A stretch of 64,000 nucleotides of DNA, from the NCBI RefSeq assembly GCF_004298475.1, contig NZ_SCRP01000002.1, positions 1-64,000 of the forward strand, written 5' to 3'. The stretch's first letter is position 1. Every line of letters begins with the position of its first letter. Source of the DNA: Paraburkholderia sp. Lineage in GTDB: Bacteria > Pseudomonadota > Gammaproteobacteria > Burkholderiales > Burkholderiaceae. A program made the translations under genes and the position numbers. Of this stretch, positions 41,957-51,410 are shown one piece after another. The notes under the pieces were generated by a model, which searched no databases, was not told the origin of the DNA, and was given only the letters and a program-made list of their open reading frames with translations.

Positions 41957-43303
41957 ATGAGCGAACCGTCTCTCGATGCCGTCCGACGCGATCACGCGGG
42001 CTGGATCTTCGTTCACCTCGAAGGCGAACCGTACGACCGCGGCGAGCAGCACGGCCAGTTGCTCAGCAACGAGATCCGCAACGCGATCCGCACGGCGCGC
42101 TACCTCGCGAAATGGGACACCGGCGAGGACTTCGAGACCTTCGTGAACGCCGCCGTCACGCAGTTCGCGCCGCGGATCGACAACGAATTCGCCGACGAAA
42201 TCCAGGGCATCGCGGACGGCGCGAAGCTGTCGTTCGCCGAGGTGCTTGCCTGGAACGGCTATATGGATCTGCTGCAGGGCTGGTGGCCCACGCATGCGGC
42301 GGCGCAGCAACCGCAGCAACACGTGAAGCCGTGGCGCGGACGGCGCGGCCATCACTGCAGCGCCTTTATCGCGACCGGCAGCGCGACGCGCGACGGCCGC
42401 ATCGTCATGGCGCACAACTCGTGGGACCGCTACGCGGCAGGCGACGCCTTCAACGTGGTGTTCGACATCGTCCCCGAATCGGGCCATCGCATTCTCATGC
42501 AGGGTCTGCCCGGCTGCATTTCCAGCCTCACCGATTTCTGGATCACCTCGGCCGGGCTGATGGTCACGGAGACGACCATCTCCAACTTTGTCGGCTACCG
42601 CACGAGCGGCGCACCCGAGTTCTACCGCTCGCGGCGCGCGACGCAATACGCGTCGAGTATCGGCGAATGGTGCGAGATGTTCGCGATGGCGAATAACGGC
42701 GGGTACGCGAACAGCTGGCTGCTCGGCGACGCCAAGACGGGCGAAATCGCGCGCTACGAACTCGGGCTGCAGCACGCGGGTTTCGAAATCACGAAAGACG
42801 GTTTTTTCAGCGGCTTCAACGCCGCGAGCGATCTCAAGATCCGCAATCAGGAATGCGTCGGAGAAGGCGACGATTTTACGGACGTGCGCCACAACGGCGC
42901 GCGGCGGCTGCGCTTCATGCAGCTTGCCGAGCGGCACCACGGCAAGATCGACGTCGAACTGGCAAAAGAGATGATCGCCGACCATCACGACGTCTATCTC
43001 GACCGCGACGACAATCCGTGCTCGCGCACGATCTGCGGCCATCTCGAACTCGACGACGCGCGTTTTGCCGGCTCGGATCACGGACCGTTCAATCCGTGGG
43101 GCGCGAACGACGGCAAGGTCGTGGATAGCGAAATGGCCCGCGATCTCGCGTTCTGGGCGCGCTGGGGCCATCCGTGCGGAAGAGCGTTCGACGCGCAGGC
43201 GTTCATGCAGCGTCATCCGCAGTGGAACTGGCTGAACGGCTATATGCGCGACCGGCCGTCGTGGCCCTGGACCCGCTTCGAGGTCCTGCGCCCCGGCGTC
43301 TGA
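41957..43303 (+). CDS. C45-family Ntn hydrolase (acyltransferase/phospholipase B-like)
   Basis: A 448-residue protein without signal peptide. It has the C45/phospholipase B-like layout: YDRGEQHGQLL near the start, then the autocatalytic cysteine in HHCSAF (C134). In this fold Cys becomes the N-terminal nucleophile after self-cleavage. AHNSWDRY and GHRILMQGLPGCISS follow, then NNGGYANSWLLGDAKTGEIARYELG. Relatives include isopenicillin N acyltransferase and lysosomal-like lipases; the bacterial substrate is generally unknown. GGAG lies 5 bases before the ATG at 41957. A slightly longer start at 41939 is also possible. Confidence 0.85.
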   Translation: MSEPSLDAVRRDHAGWIFVHLEGEPYDRGEQHGQLLSNEIRNAIRTARYLAKWDTGEDFETFVNAAVTQFAPRIDNEFADEIQGIADGAKLSFAEVLAWNGYMDLLQGWWPTHAAAQQPQQHVKPWRGRRGHHCSAFIATGSATRDGRIVMAHNSWDRYAAGDAFNVVFDIVPESGHRILMQGLPGCISSLTDFWITSAGLMVTETTISNFVGYRTSGAPEFYRSRRATQYASSIGEWCEMFAMANNGGYANSWLLGDAKTGEIARYELGLQHAGFEITKDGFFSGFNAASDLKIRNQECVGEGDDFTDVRHNGARRLRFMQLAERHHGKIDVELAKEMIADHHDVYLDRDDNPCSRTICGHLELDDARFAGSDHGPFNPWGANDGKVVDSEMARDLAFWARWGHPCGRAFDAQAFMQRHPQWNWLNGYMRDRPSWPWTRFEVLRPGV

Positions 43304-43461
43304 GCCGCATCAAAAAGCACGCACGTTCGAGACGCATTGCCGCATTTCCTGCCATGATGGAACTGTCGCAATTTCGGGATGGCGGGCTGACCGTGTACCG
43401 CTCCGGGGTGCGGCACAGCGTTTGCTGCAGCCTGTGGGCTGCATGGAAAGGAGGTCGAGCG

Positions 43462-43722
43462 ATGAAAGCCTCGACACTGATGACCAGCGTTCTCCTCTCG
43501 GCATCGTGCTTCGCAGCGCCTGTGCGTACGGCGCAAGAAGCTCCGGTTGAACCAGCGAGTGCAGGAATGCAGTTCCACCGGGACGACGCTCCGGTCGCCC
43601 CGCCCGCTCCCAATGTCCCGGCTGCCGTGGGCGGCGGCCACGAGCATTGGGAGTATCTGAGCCTGCCGAAGTCGCGGCGCCTCGATCAGGTACTGAGCCC
43701 GGAGCTACACCAGCAGACGTGA
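43462..43722 (+). CDS. Small secreted protein of unknown function
   Basis: An 86-residue protein. A short signal peptide (MKASTLMTSVLLSASCFA) is followed by a low-complexity Pro/Ala-rich mature part ending in RLDQVLSPELHQQT. An excellent AGGAGG site lies 8 bases upstream, which supports a real gene. I see no family. Confidence 0.55.
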   Translation: MKASTLMTSVLLSASCFAAPVRTAQEAPVEPASAGMQFHRDDAPVAPPAPNVPAAVGGGHEHWEYLSLPKSRRLDQVLSPELHQQT

Positions 43723-43834
43723 TACATAACGCACACGCAGCGACGGCGTTCGGCAGCGATTCTGTATGCTCGCCGTGCGTCGCGCTCCGCCTGACACATC
43801 GCACTGAGCGCCCGCCGCGCAAAGGACACTCCGC

Positions 43835-44065
43835 ATGCCCGCCTCCCGCATTCCCGACGAACCCATCGATCTTCAATTCACCGACGTGCTGCGCGAGGTG
43901 CGCTGGCCGGCCAACAAGGATGATCTCGTGGCTGCCGCACGCAACGCGGGCGCCAGCAACGAAGTGGTGGGAATACTGGACGGGATGCCCGAGCAGGACT
44001 ACGTGGATGTCGCTTCAGTCACGCGGCTGATCGGCAGCAACTACGGCCCTGGACTCGGTTCGTAA
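43835..44065 (+). CDS. DUF2795-family small protein
   Basis: A 76-residue cytoplasmic protein. The core reads FTDVLREVRWPANKDDLVAAARNAGASNEVVGILDGMPEQDYVDVASV, the DUF2795 pattern (a Pro-x-Lys-x-x-Leu helix, then a second helix with Leu and Pro). The domain is predicted to be a small helical module of unknown role. An AAAGGA site lies about 10 bases upstream of the ATG. Confidence 0.82.
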   Translation: MPASRIPDEPIDLQFTDVLREVRWPANKDDLVAAARNAGASNEVVGILDGMPEQDYVDVASVTRLIGSNYGPGLGS

Positions 44066-44122
44066 GTCCGCTGCTTTTACGGTTCAAGCACGTAGTACAG
44101 ATGCGCGGTTCAGACGCGCAGT

Positions 44123-44740
44123 TCAGACGTCGCGCCCGAACACCACCCGTGCAAAAAATCGGGCCAGCACTTCTTCGACGACGGGCGGCGTGACGTGCTG
44201 CGGATCGGCCGTGGCGAGAAACTGCACACCGTCGCACAGTCCGATCAGGCCGATCACGAGCCGGTCGGGCGCAAGCGGTATGGGCGTGCCGGCGCGCGCC
44301 GAAAACTCCTCGATATACGCGGCCAGCTGGTCGCGTTTTTCCTTCATGAACGCGTTAAAGCGCGTGCGAAAGCGCGCGTCGCGCGCAGCCAGCAGCTTTG
44401 CCTCCATCCATAGCAGAAAACCCTTGTTGTCCTGCGCCATGCGGCTGTAGTAGGCGATCACGCGCGCCTCCATGTCCTCGCGCGTGGTTTCGGTTTCGAA
44501 GATCGCGCGCAGATCGGCCTGCATCGCCTCGTGGTCGCGGCGCAGCAGCTCGACGAGCAGCTCGGCCTTGCTGGCGAAGTTCGAATAGAACGCCCCGCGC
44601 GTGTATCCCGCGGCAAGCGCGATGTCTTCGACGCTCGCCCCCACGAAGCCTTTGGTCATGAAAATGGCGTGCGCAGCGTCGAGCAGGCGCTCGCGCGTCT
44701 GGTCACGGCTTTGTTCGCGGGTCAGTCGGATACGAGTCAT
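44123..44740 (-). CDS. TetR-family repressor of the efflux operon
   Basis: A 205-residue TetR-type repressor. The helix-turn-helix is at about residues 14-60 (TRERLLDAAHAIFMTKGFVGASVEDIALAAGYTRGAFYSNFASKAELLVELL). The ligand-binding domain is divergent as usual. It faces the RND operon across a 236-base gap that contains a clean palindrome, so it probably represses that operon and releases it when a substrate binds. This is the AcrR/TtgR layout. Confidence 0.93.
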   Translation of the reverse strand: MTRIRLTREQSRDQTRERLLDAAHAIFMTKGFVGASVEDIALAAGYTRGAFYSNFASKAELLVELLRRDHEAMQADLRAIFETETTREDMEARVIAYYSRMAQDNKGFLLWMEAKLLAARDARFRTRFNAFMKEKRDQLAAYIEEFSARAGTPIPLAPDRLVIGLIGLCDGVQFLATADPQHVTPPVVEEVLARFFARVVFGRDV

Positions 44741-44790
44741 GGGCGAGAGTCTAGCACCGAACCATTCCTCGAATTCATCTGCGCACTCAG

Positions 44791-44804
44791 ATACAACCTT
44801 GTAT
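44791..44804. promoter_or_regulatory. Palindromic TetR-type operator candidate
   Basis: ATACAACCTTGTAT has 6-bp arms in inverted orientation around CC. It sits 51 bases before the tetR start codon, in the divergent gap to the efflux operon. Its arms match the common TACA/TGTA character of AcrR-like operators. Binding has not been shown. Confidence 0.65.
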
Positions 44805-44976
44805 TAGAATCCACTGCATCATCTGTAGCCGGTGCGCCACGCGCATCGGCGCGAGTCCGTTTCCGCAGTGCCGTGCCATGGCACGCGCAGCGCACACAGC
44901 CGCGCACTTGCGCATGTGTGCGGTCCAGCAAGTCGAGGTCCATGTGAATCATTGCGGTCGTGGCGCATCGAGCAGG

Positions 44977-46116
44977 ATGCGCAGGCAGTCCAGTCGGTCA
45001 TCGCGCGGCATTGAATGGCGCCGCCTCGCCGGTCTCCTCTCCTTGTGCGGCGCCGCAGCGCTTGCGGCATGCGGCAAGCAAACCGCCGCACCGCCCGAAC
45101 CGCGCCCGGTCGTCTCGATGACCGTACACCCCGATCAGGACGGCGCGCTGGCCACGTACCCCGGCGAGGTCGAAGCGCGGTATTCGACGCCGCTCTCGTT
45201 TCGCGTGAACGGCAAGATCATCGAGCGCAGCGTGCGCCTCGGCGACGCCGTCAAGCCCGGTCAAATGCTCGCGCGCCTCGATCCGGCCGACTACGACAAG
45301 AACGCCGCGAGCGCCGCCGCGCAATTCGAGGCCGCACAGCATCGCTATGGGTTCGCGAAACAGCAGCTCGAACGCGACACGGCGCAGGCCGAGGCCAATC
45401 TCATCGCGAAAGTGCAGTTCGAACAGACGCAGGATGCGTACGCGTCGGCGACCGCGCAGCGCGATCAGGCGCAGCAACAGCTCGCGCTCGCCGAGAACCA
45501 GCGCCGCTATACGCAGCTCGTCGCCGATCACGCGGGCATCATCACTGCCGAAAACGCCGATACCGGCCAGAACGTGCAGGCGGGCCAACCCGTCTATCAA
45601 CTGGCGTGGTCGGGCGATATCGACGTGTTCTTCGACCTGCCGGAAAACACCGTCACCGGCGTGAGCATCGGCGAGCACGCGCAGGTGAACCTGCCGGCGC
45701 TGCCGGGCAAGCGCTATACGGCGCGCGTGCGCGAGATTGCAGCGGCCGCCGATCCGCAAAGCCGCACCTGGCGCGTAAAGCTCACACTCGACGAACCGGA
45801 TGCCGCCGTTCGGCTCGGCATGAGCGCGAACGTCGTGCTCGCGGCAAAGCACGCAGGCGCCGCGGGCGCATTTACGATTCCCGCCACCGCCCTCTTTCAT
45901 GACGGCAACGCACCCGCCGTCTGGATCGTGCACCAGCCCGACAACGTGCTGCAGTTGCGCCGCGTAACGATCTCGCGCTACGACGCGAGCACGATCACCG
46001 TGACGAGCGGCCTCGACGACAACGACCAGATCGTCCTGCAAGGCGTCCACACAGTCACGACGGGCCAGAAAGTGCGCCCGGTTCCGCCGCTTCATCCCGA
46101 GGACTTCGCGTCATGA
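44977..46116 (+). CDS. RND efflux periplasmic adaptor lipoprotein
   Basis: A 379-residue adaptor of the AcrA/MexA type. It has a lipoprotein signal ending LSLCGAAALAACGK (lipobox cysteine near residue 32). A lipoyl half, YSTPLSFRVNGKIIERSVRLGDAVKPGQMLARLDP, is followed by a helical hairpin rich in Gln and Ala, then a beta-barrel and membrane-proximal domain. It links the pump to the outer-membrane channel. The start is uncertain: ATG 44977 has a very close AGG, and a GTG at 44944 is an alternative. Its stop overlaps the next start (ATGA). Confidence 0.88.
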   Translation: MRRQSSRSSRGIEWRRLAGLLSLCGAAALAACGKQTAAPPEPRPVVSMTVHPDQDGALATYPGEVEARYSTPLSFRVNGKIIERSVRLGDAVKPGQMLARLDPADYDKNAASAAAQFEAAQHRYGFAKQQLERDTAQAEANLIAKVQFEQTQDAYASATAQRDQAQQQLALAENQRRYTQLVADHAGIITAENADTGQNVQAGQPVYQLAWSGDIDVFFDLPENTVTGVSIGEHAQVNLPALPGKRYTARVREIAAAADPQSRTWRVKLTLDEPDAAVRLGMSANVVLAAKHAGAAGAFTIPATALFHDGNAPAVWIVHQPDNVLQLRRVTISRYDASTITVTSGLDDNDQIVLQGVHTVTTGQKVRPVPPLHPEDFAS

Positions 46117-49100
46117 GCACGCCTCACGAAGAGGGGCGCTTCAACCTGTCTGCGTGGGCGCTGCGCCATCAGGCGCTGGTCGTCTTCCTCATTGCGCTCG
46201 CAACGATCTTCGGCGCCCTCTCCTATACGCGTCTTTCGCAGTCGGAAGATCCGCCGTTCACGTTCCGCGTGATGGTGATCCAGACCTTCTGGCCAGGCGC
46301 TACGTCACGCCAGGTCGAGGACCAGGTGACGAGCCGCATCGGCCGCAAGCTTCAGGAAACGCCGCATATCGACTTCCTGCGCAGCTACTCGCGCCCGGGC
46401 GAGTCGCTCGTGTTCTTCACGATGAAGGACTCCGCGCCCGTGAGCGAGGTGAAGGAAACCTGGTACCAGGTGCGCAAAAAAGTCGGCGATATCGCCGCGT
46501 ACCTGCCGCCCGGCGTCCAGGGCCCGTTTTTCAACGACGAATTCGGCGACGTCTATACCAACATCTACGCGCTGGAGGGTGACGGTTTCTCACCGGCCCA
46601 GTTGCACGACTACGCCGACAACCTGCGCGAAGAACTGCTGCGCGTGCCCGATGTCGGCAAGGTCGATTACTTCGGCGATCCGAACCAGCGCATTTACGTC
46701 GAGATTTCCAATACGCAACTCACGCGCCTCGGTATCTCGCCTACGCAGATCGGGCAGATCATCGGCGCGCAGAACAGCGTTTCGGCGGCGGGCACGCTGA
46801 CCACCGCCGACGATCGCGTATTTGTGCGCCCGAGCGGCCAGTTCAAGGACGTGAAGGCGCTTGCCGATACGCTGATCCGCGTGAACGGCCGCAGCTTTCG
46901 TCTGGGCGACATCGCCACGATCCGGCGCGGCTACGACGAGCCGACCGTCACGCAGATGCGCTACGAAGGCAAAACCGTGCTCGGCATCGGCCTGACGATG
47001 CAACCGGACGGCGACGTGATCCGGCTTGGCCGCGCGCTCGATGTGCGCGTCGCGCAATTGCGCGCCCAGTTGCCCGCAGGTTTGCGGCTCGTCGAAGTAT
47101 CGAGCATGCCGAAGGCGGTTTCGCGCTCGGTCGACGACTTCGTCGAGGCCGTCGCCGAAGCCATCGGCATCGTGCTGCTCGTGAGCCTTGTCTCGCTCGG
47201 CGTGCGCACGGGCACGGTCGTCGTCATCACGATTCCGATCGTGCTCGCCGTCACGTCGCTCGTCATGTATCTGTTCGGCATCGGCCTGCACAAGGTTTCG
47301 CTCGGTACGCTGGTGCTCGCGCTCGGCCTGCTCGTGGACGACGCAATCATTTCGGTCGAGATGATGGCCGTGAAGCTCGAGCAGGGCTGGAACCGCACCA
47401 GCGCCGCCGCATACGCCTATACGAGCACCGCGTTTCCGATGCTGACCGGCACGCTCGTCACGGTCGCCGGTTTCCTGCCGATCGTCCTCGCGAAGTCGAG
47501 CACCGGCGAGTACACACGTTCGATCTTCCAGGTCTCCGCCATCGCACTGATCGCTTCGTGGTTCGCGGCAGTCGTGCTGATTCCGCTGCTTGGCTACCGC
47601 CTGCTGCCCGAGCGTCAGCGCGCGCCGCACGAGCCCGACGGCCACGAACACGACATTTACGACACGCGCTTTTATCGCCGCTTCCAGCGCTGGATCGGCT
47701 GGTGCATCGACCGAAAACTGGTCGTGCTGGGCATCACCATCGTGCTCTTCCTGATGGCGCTCGCGGGCTTCACGCTCGTGCCGCAGCAGTTTTTCCCGAG
47801 TTCAGATCGGCCGGAACTGCTCGTCGACGTGCGCCTGCCGGAAGGCGCATCGTTCGACGCCACGCTGCGCGAAGCGAAGCGGATCGAAGCCGCACTGAAG
47901 GGCCGCCCCGAAATCGACCATTCGATCACCTTTGTCGGCACCGGCGCGCCGCGCTTCTATCTCCCGCTCGACCAGCAATTACAGGTGCCGAACTTCGCGC
48001 AGTTCGTGATCACGGCGAAATCGGTGGAAGACCGCGAAAAACTCGCGACCTGGCTGCAAGGAAAACTGCGCAACGACTTCCCCGCGATTCGCACGCGCCT
48101 CTCGCGGCTGGAAAACGGACCGCCCGTCGGCTATCCCGTGCAGTTGCGCGTCAGCGGCAATGACATCGCCGTCGTGCGCGGCATTGCGGACCGCGTCGCC
48201 GCCACGATGCGCGACGATCCGCGCACCGACAACGTCAACCTGGACTGGGACGAACCCGCCGAACGCTCGCTTCGCTTCGAGATCGACCAGCAGCGGGCGC
48301 GCCAGTTGAATGTGTCTTCGGAGGACGTCGCGAATTTCCTGCAGATGACGCTCTCGGGCTACACCGTCACGCAGTACCGCGAGCGCGACAAGCTCATCAG
48401 CGTCGATCTGCGCGCGCCCGCGGCTGAGCGCGTCGATCCCGCCCACCTGCTGACGATGGCGATGCCGACGCCCAACGGCCCCGTGCCGCTCGGCTCGCTC
48501 GGCCACCTCGTCAACGACCTCGAATACGGCGTGATCTGGTCGCGCGACCGGCAGCCCACCATCACGGTGCAATCCGACGTGAAGGCAGGCGCCCAGGGCA
48601 TCGACGTCACGAACGACGTCGTGAGGCGACTGCAGACAGTCCGCGCCACGCTGCCGACCGGCTATCGCATCGAGGTCGGCGGCTCCGTCGAGGAAAGTGC
48701 GAAAGGCCAGGCGTCGATCAACGTACAGCTGCCGATCCTCGTGATCGCCGTGCTCACGCTGCTCATGATCCAGTTGCAGAGCTTCGCGCGCGTGATGATG
48801 GTGGTGCTGACCGCGCCGCTCGGCCTGATCGGCGTCGTCATCGCGCTGCTGCTGTTTCGGCAGCCGTTCGGGTTCGTCGCCATGCTCGGCGTGATTGCGA
48901 TGTTCGGCATCATCATGCGCAATTCGGTGATCCTCGTGGACCAGATCGAAACGGATATCCGCAGCGGGCACAAGCGTTACGACGCTATCGTCGGCGCGAC
49001 CGTGCGGCGCTTCAGACCGATTACGCTGACCGCTGCCGCAGCCGTGCTCGCGCTGATTCCGCTCTTGCGCTCGAACTTCTTCGGCCCGATGGCGACAGCG

Positions 49101-49238
49101 CTCATGGGCGGCATCACGAGCGCGACCGTGCTCACGCTCTTCTATCTGCCTGCGCTCTACGCCGCCGCGTTCCGCGTGCACAGCAACGAGACAGACGAAC
49201 CCGGCGGCGATGGCCGCCACGCGGAGAATGCATCATGA
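46113..49238 (+). CDS. RND multidrug efflux pump
   Basis: A 1041-residue inner-membrane transporter of the HAE-type RND family. Twelve helices flank two large periplasmic loops. The proton-relay aspartates are in GLLVDDAI (fourth helix). The N-terminal periplasmic signature PGATSRQVEDQVTSRI and FPSSDRPELLVDV are typical. Exports toxic compounds with proton entry. It is directly coupled to the adaptor upstream and the outer-membrane protein downstream by ATGA overlaps. The substrate cannot be read from sequence. Confidence 0.95.
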   Translation: MSTPHEEGRFNLSAWALRHQALVVFLIALATIFGALSYTRLSQSEDPPFTFRVMVIQTFWPGATSRQVEDQVTSRIGRKLQETPHIDFLRSYSRPGESLVFFTMKDSAPVSEVKETWYQVRKKVGDIAAYLPPGVQGPFFNDEFGDVYTNIYALEGDGFSPAQLHDYADNLREELLRVPDVGKVDYFGDPNQRIYVEISNTQLTRLGISPTQIGQIIGAQNSVSAAGTLTTADDRVFVRPSGQFKDVKALADTLIRVNGRSFRLGDIATIRRGYDEPTVTQMRYEGKTVLGIGLTMQPDGDVIRLGRALDVRVAQLRAQLPAGLRLVEVSSMPKAVSRSVDDFVEAVAEAIGIVLLVSLVSLGVRTGTVVVITIPIVLAVTSLVMYLFGIGLHKVSLGTLVLALGLLVDDAIISVEMMAVKLEQGWNRTSAAAYAYTSTAFPMLTGTLVTVAGFLPIVLAKSSTGEYTRSIFQVSAIALIASWFAAVVLIPLLGYRLLPERQRAPHEPDGHEHDIYDTRFYRRFQRWIGWCIDRKLVVLGITIVLFLMALAGFTLVPQQFFPSSDRPELLVDVRLPEGASFDATLREAKRIEAALKGRPEIDHSITFVGTGAPRFYLPLDQQLQVPNFAQFVITAKSVEDREKLATWLQGKLRNDFPAIRTRLSRLENGPPVGYPVQLRVSGNDIAVVRGIADRVAATMRDDPRTDNVNLDWDEPAERSLRFEIDQQRARQLNVSSEDVANFLQMTLSGYTVTQYRERDKLISVDLRAPAAERVDPAHLLTMAMPTPNGPVPLGSLGHLVNDLEYGVIWSRDRQPTITVQSDVKAGAQGIDVTNDVVRRLQTVRATLPTGYRIEVGGSVEESAKGQASINVQLPILVIAVLTLLMIQLQSFARVMMVVLTAPLGLIGVVIALLLFRQPFGFVAMLGVIAMFGIIMRNSVILVDQIETDIRSGHKRYDAIVGATVRRFRPITLTAAAAVLALIPLLRSNFFGPMATALMGGITSATVLTLFYLPALYAAAFRVHSNETDEPGGDGRHAENAS

Positions 49239-50821
49239 AACGGTCCGCGAACACGATGACGATGCGCGTGCGTAATGGAGGACGTAATGGACGCAGTGGA
49301 CGTAATGGACGTAATGCGTCCGCGCCCTGCCGCGGCGCTTGCGCAGCCGCAGCCGCGCTCGCTTTCGCATTTGGACTCACAGGCTGTGCCTGGGGTCCAG
49401 GCGGACAAGCGCCCGCAATGCCGCAACCGGCGCACTATGGCGCGCAGCCTCAGCCGGCGCAAACTGTCGCCGCACAGGGTGTCGCGCAGCAGTTCGTGGT
49501 GGGCGCGAAACCCGTGCCGCAATGGTGGACGCTGTACGGTTCCGATGCGCTCGATGCGCTCGTCGACGAGGGTCTGCGCAACAGTCCGAATCTCGCCGCC
49601 GCCGATCACAGCCTGCAGGCCGCGCGTGAACAGTTGCGCGGCCAGATCGGCAGTTCGCTGCTGCCGACCGTCGACGCACTCGGCATCGCACAGCGCCAGC
49701 GCACGCCGGGGGTGCCGCAACTGGGCGTCGACAAGCTGCAGTACGACATCTTTGCCGGTCTCGTCCAGGTGCGATACACGTTCGATCTGTTCGGCGCGAC
49801 ACGGCTCAATAACCTGGCGCTCACGGCGCGCGTCGACATGCAGTTGTTTCAGTTCGACGCTGCGCGGCGCGCGCTCGCAGCCAACATCGTGGCCGCGGCG
49901 ATCGGCGCCGCCACGCTTCACGAGGAAATCGACACGACCGAGCGGCTCGTCGCACTCGCCAACGCGCAGGCCGACGATATGGCGAAGCGCTATGCGCTCG
50001 GCGCGGTCTCGCATACGGACCTGTTGAGCGCGCAACAAAGTGCGGCGTCGCTCGCGACCAGTCTGCCGGTTCTGCGCCAGCAATCGAGCACGACGCGCCA
50101 CGCGCTTGCGGTGCTGCTCGGCCGCACGCCTGACGCGGCGCCGCCCGATCTCGATCTCGCGAGCCTCACACTGCCGCCGCAGGTGCCCGTGGTGGTGCCA
50201 TCGGAACTGTTGAAGTCGCGGCCCGACATCCAAGCCGCCGACGCCGCGCTGAAGGCCGCCGCCGCCAATGTCGGCGCGGCCACGGCGCAGATGTTCCCGA
50301 GCATCACGCTATCGGCTGCGCTTGGCCAGGCCGGTTTTTCGTGGCCGATGGTGACTTCCGGCGCGGGCGCGCTGTGGGCCATCGGCGCTTCGCTGTCGCA
50401 GCCGATCTTCCACGGCGGCGCACTCCTCGCACAGCGGCGCGCGGCGCTACAGTCGTACGATGCGGCGAACGCGTCGTACCGGCAGACGGTGCTCGCGGCG
50501 TTCCAGAATGTCGCCGATCAACTCGCAGCGCTAGAGCACGATGCGCAGGCGCTCGATTCGGCTAGCTTGTCCGCGCGCTCTTCCGAGGGCGTGTACGAGG
50601 AGACGAATGCGCGTTATCGGCTCGGCGCGGTGCCCTGGTACGCGGTGCGGCAAAGCGAGCAGCAATGGCGCAACGCGCGGCTCGACGAGATCCGCTATCG
50701 CGGCTCGCGGCTTTCGGATACGGCGGCGCTGTTCCAGGCGATGGGTAGCCCGCCTGTTGCGGCGGATGCAGGGAAGTCGTCCGCCGGTGCTGCCGTGAAG
50801 GTTGGTGCTGCGAGTGAGTAG
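49235..50821 (+). CDS. NodT-family outer-membrane efflux channel lipoprotein
   Basis: A 528-residue TolC-like channel. A long lipoprotein signal ends AFGLTGC (C51); it begins with a repetitive basic segment (GRNGRSGRNGRN) from a short DNA repeat at about 49275-49318. The mature part carries the two OEP repeats, beginning QWWTLYGSDALDALVDEGLRNSPNLAAADHSL and SRPDIQAADAALKAAAANVGAATAQMFPSITL. Inner ATGs at M8 or M10 could be the true start. It overlaps the pump stop (ATGA). The three proteins form one tripartite efflux system. Confidence 0.93.
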   Translation: MKRSANTMTMRVRNGGRNGRSGRNGRNASAPCRGACAAAAALAFAFGLTGCAWGPGGQAPAMPQPAHYGAQPQPAQTVAAQGVAQQFVVGAKPVPQWWTLYGSDALDALVDEGLRNSPNLAAADHSLQAAREQLRGQIGSSLLPTVDALGIAQRQRTPGVPQLGVDKLQYDIFAGLVQVRYTFDLFGATRLNNLALTARVDMQLFQFDAARRALAANIVAAAIGAATLHEEIDTTERLVALANAQADDMAKRYALGAVSHTDLLSAQQSAASLATSLPVLRQQSSTTRHALAVLLGRTPDAAPPDLDLASLTLPPQVPVVVPSELLKSRPDIQAADAALKAAAANVGAATAQMFPSITLSAALGQAGFSWPMVTSGAGALWAIGASLSQPIFHGGALLAQRRAALQSYDAANASYRQTVLAAFQNVADQLAALEHDAQALDSASLSARSSEGVYEETNARYRLGAVPWYAVRQSEQQWRNARLDEIRYRGSRLSDTAALFQAMGSPPVAADAGKSSAGAAVKVGAASE

Positions 50822-51039
50822 CGATGGTGGATCGATGAGTATTTTTTTGATCGACGAAGGTAATGGACTAGTCGAAAGAATACGGGCATTGTTACCAACG
50901 TCATATCAACTACCGCTATCAGAGTCCCCGCCCTCGCGGCTCTTTTGGGTACATACACTCAAATGGCCTAACAATCCTTAACCTTCCGGCTCGCGCGAAC
51001 TTGCTACGATGGGTCCCCGAAAACGAGTTGGGAGAAAGC

Positions 51040-51402
51040 ATGCCGTGGGATCCCAGAGGGGCAGCGAGCCGGGCCGAACAACGTTCGCGAAGCACCAGTC
51101 AAGGTAGATGCGCGGAGTATGTCCGTCTGGCAGTCGAAGCTGGCGGAATCGTCCTGTCACGTCACGCCGACGCAAAAGATTACGGACGGAGCCTCGAAGA
51201 CGCGGGCTTTTATCGCGCTAATGGGGAACCGCAGGTTGGCGATGTCATAGTCATTCAACCCGCACCAGGACATGCACACGGTCACATGGCCATCTACAGC
51301 GGATCAATCTGGATTTCTGATTTCAAACAGCTCAACGGCTTTTATCCCGGGCCGGCATATCGCACTGCCCGGCCGTCCTACCAGATATACCGGCACAACT
51401 GA
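51040..51402 (+). CDS. NlpC/P60- or CHAP-like amidase, probable type VI effector
   Basis: A 120-residue protein without signal peptide. The catalytic Cys-His pair is likely C24 (SQGRCAEYVRLAV) and H82 (GHAHGHMAIYSG). Around them GDVIVIQP and the later WISDFKQLNGFYPGPAYR fit the NlpC/P60 or CHAP peptidase core that cuts peptidoglycan peptides. A peptidoglycan amidase with no export signal, followed 8 bases later by a signal-peptide-bearing small protein, is the pattern of type VI amidase effector and immunity pairs (Tae/Tai). No type VI structural genes are visible here. The start has GGGAGAA about 5 bases upstream. A longer frame from 51001 is unlikely. Confidence 0.72.
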   Translation: MPWDPRGAASRAEQRSRSTSQGRCAEYVRLAVEAGGIVLSRHADAKDYGRSLEDAGFYRANGEPQVGDVIVIQPAPGHAHGHMAIYSGSIWISDFKQLNGFYPGPAYRTARPSYQIYRHN

Positions 51403-51410
51403 GGTCGCAT

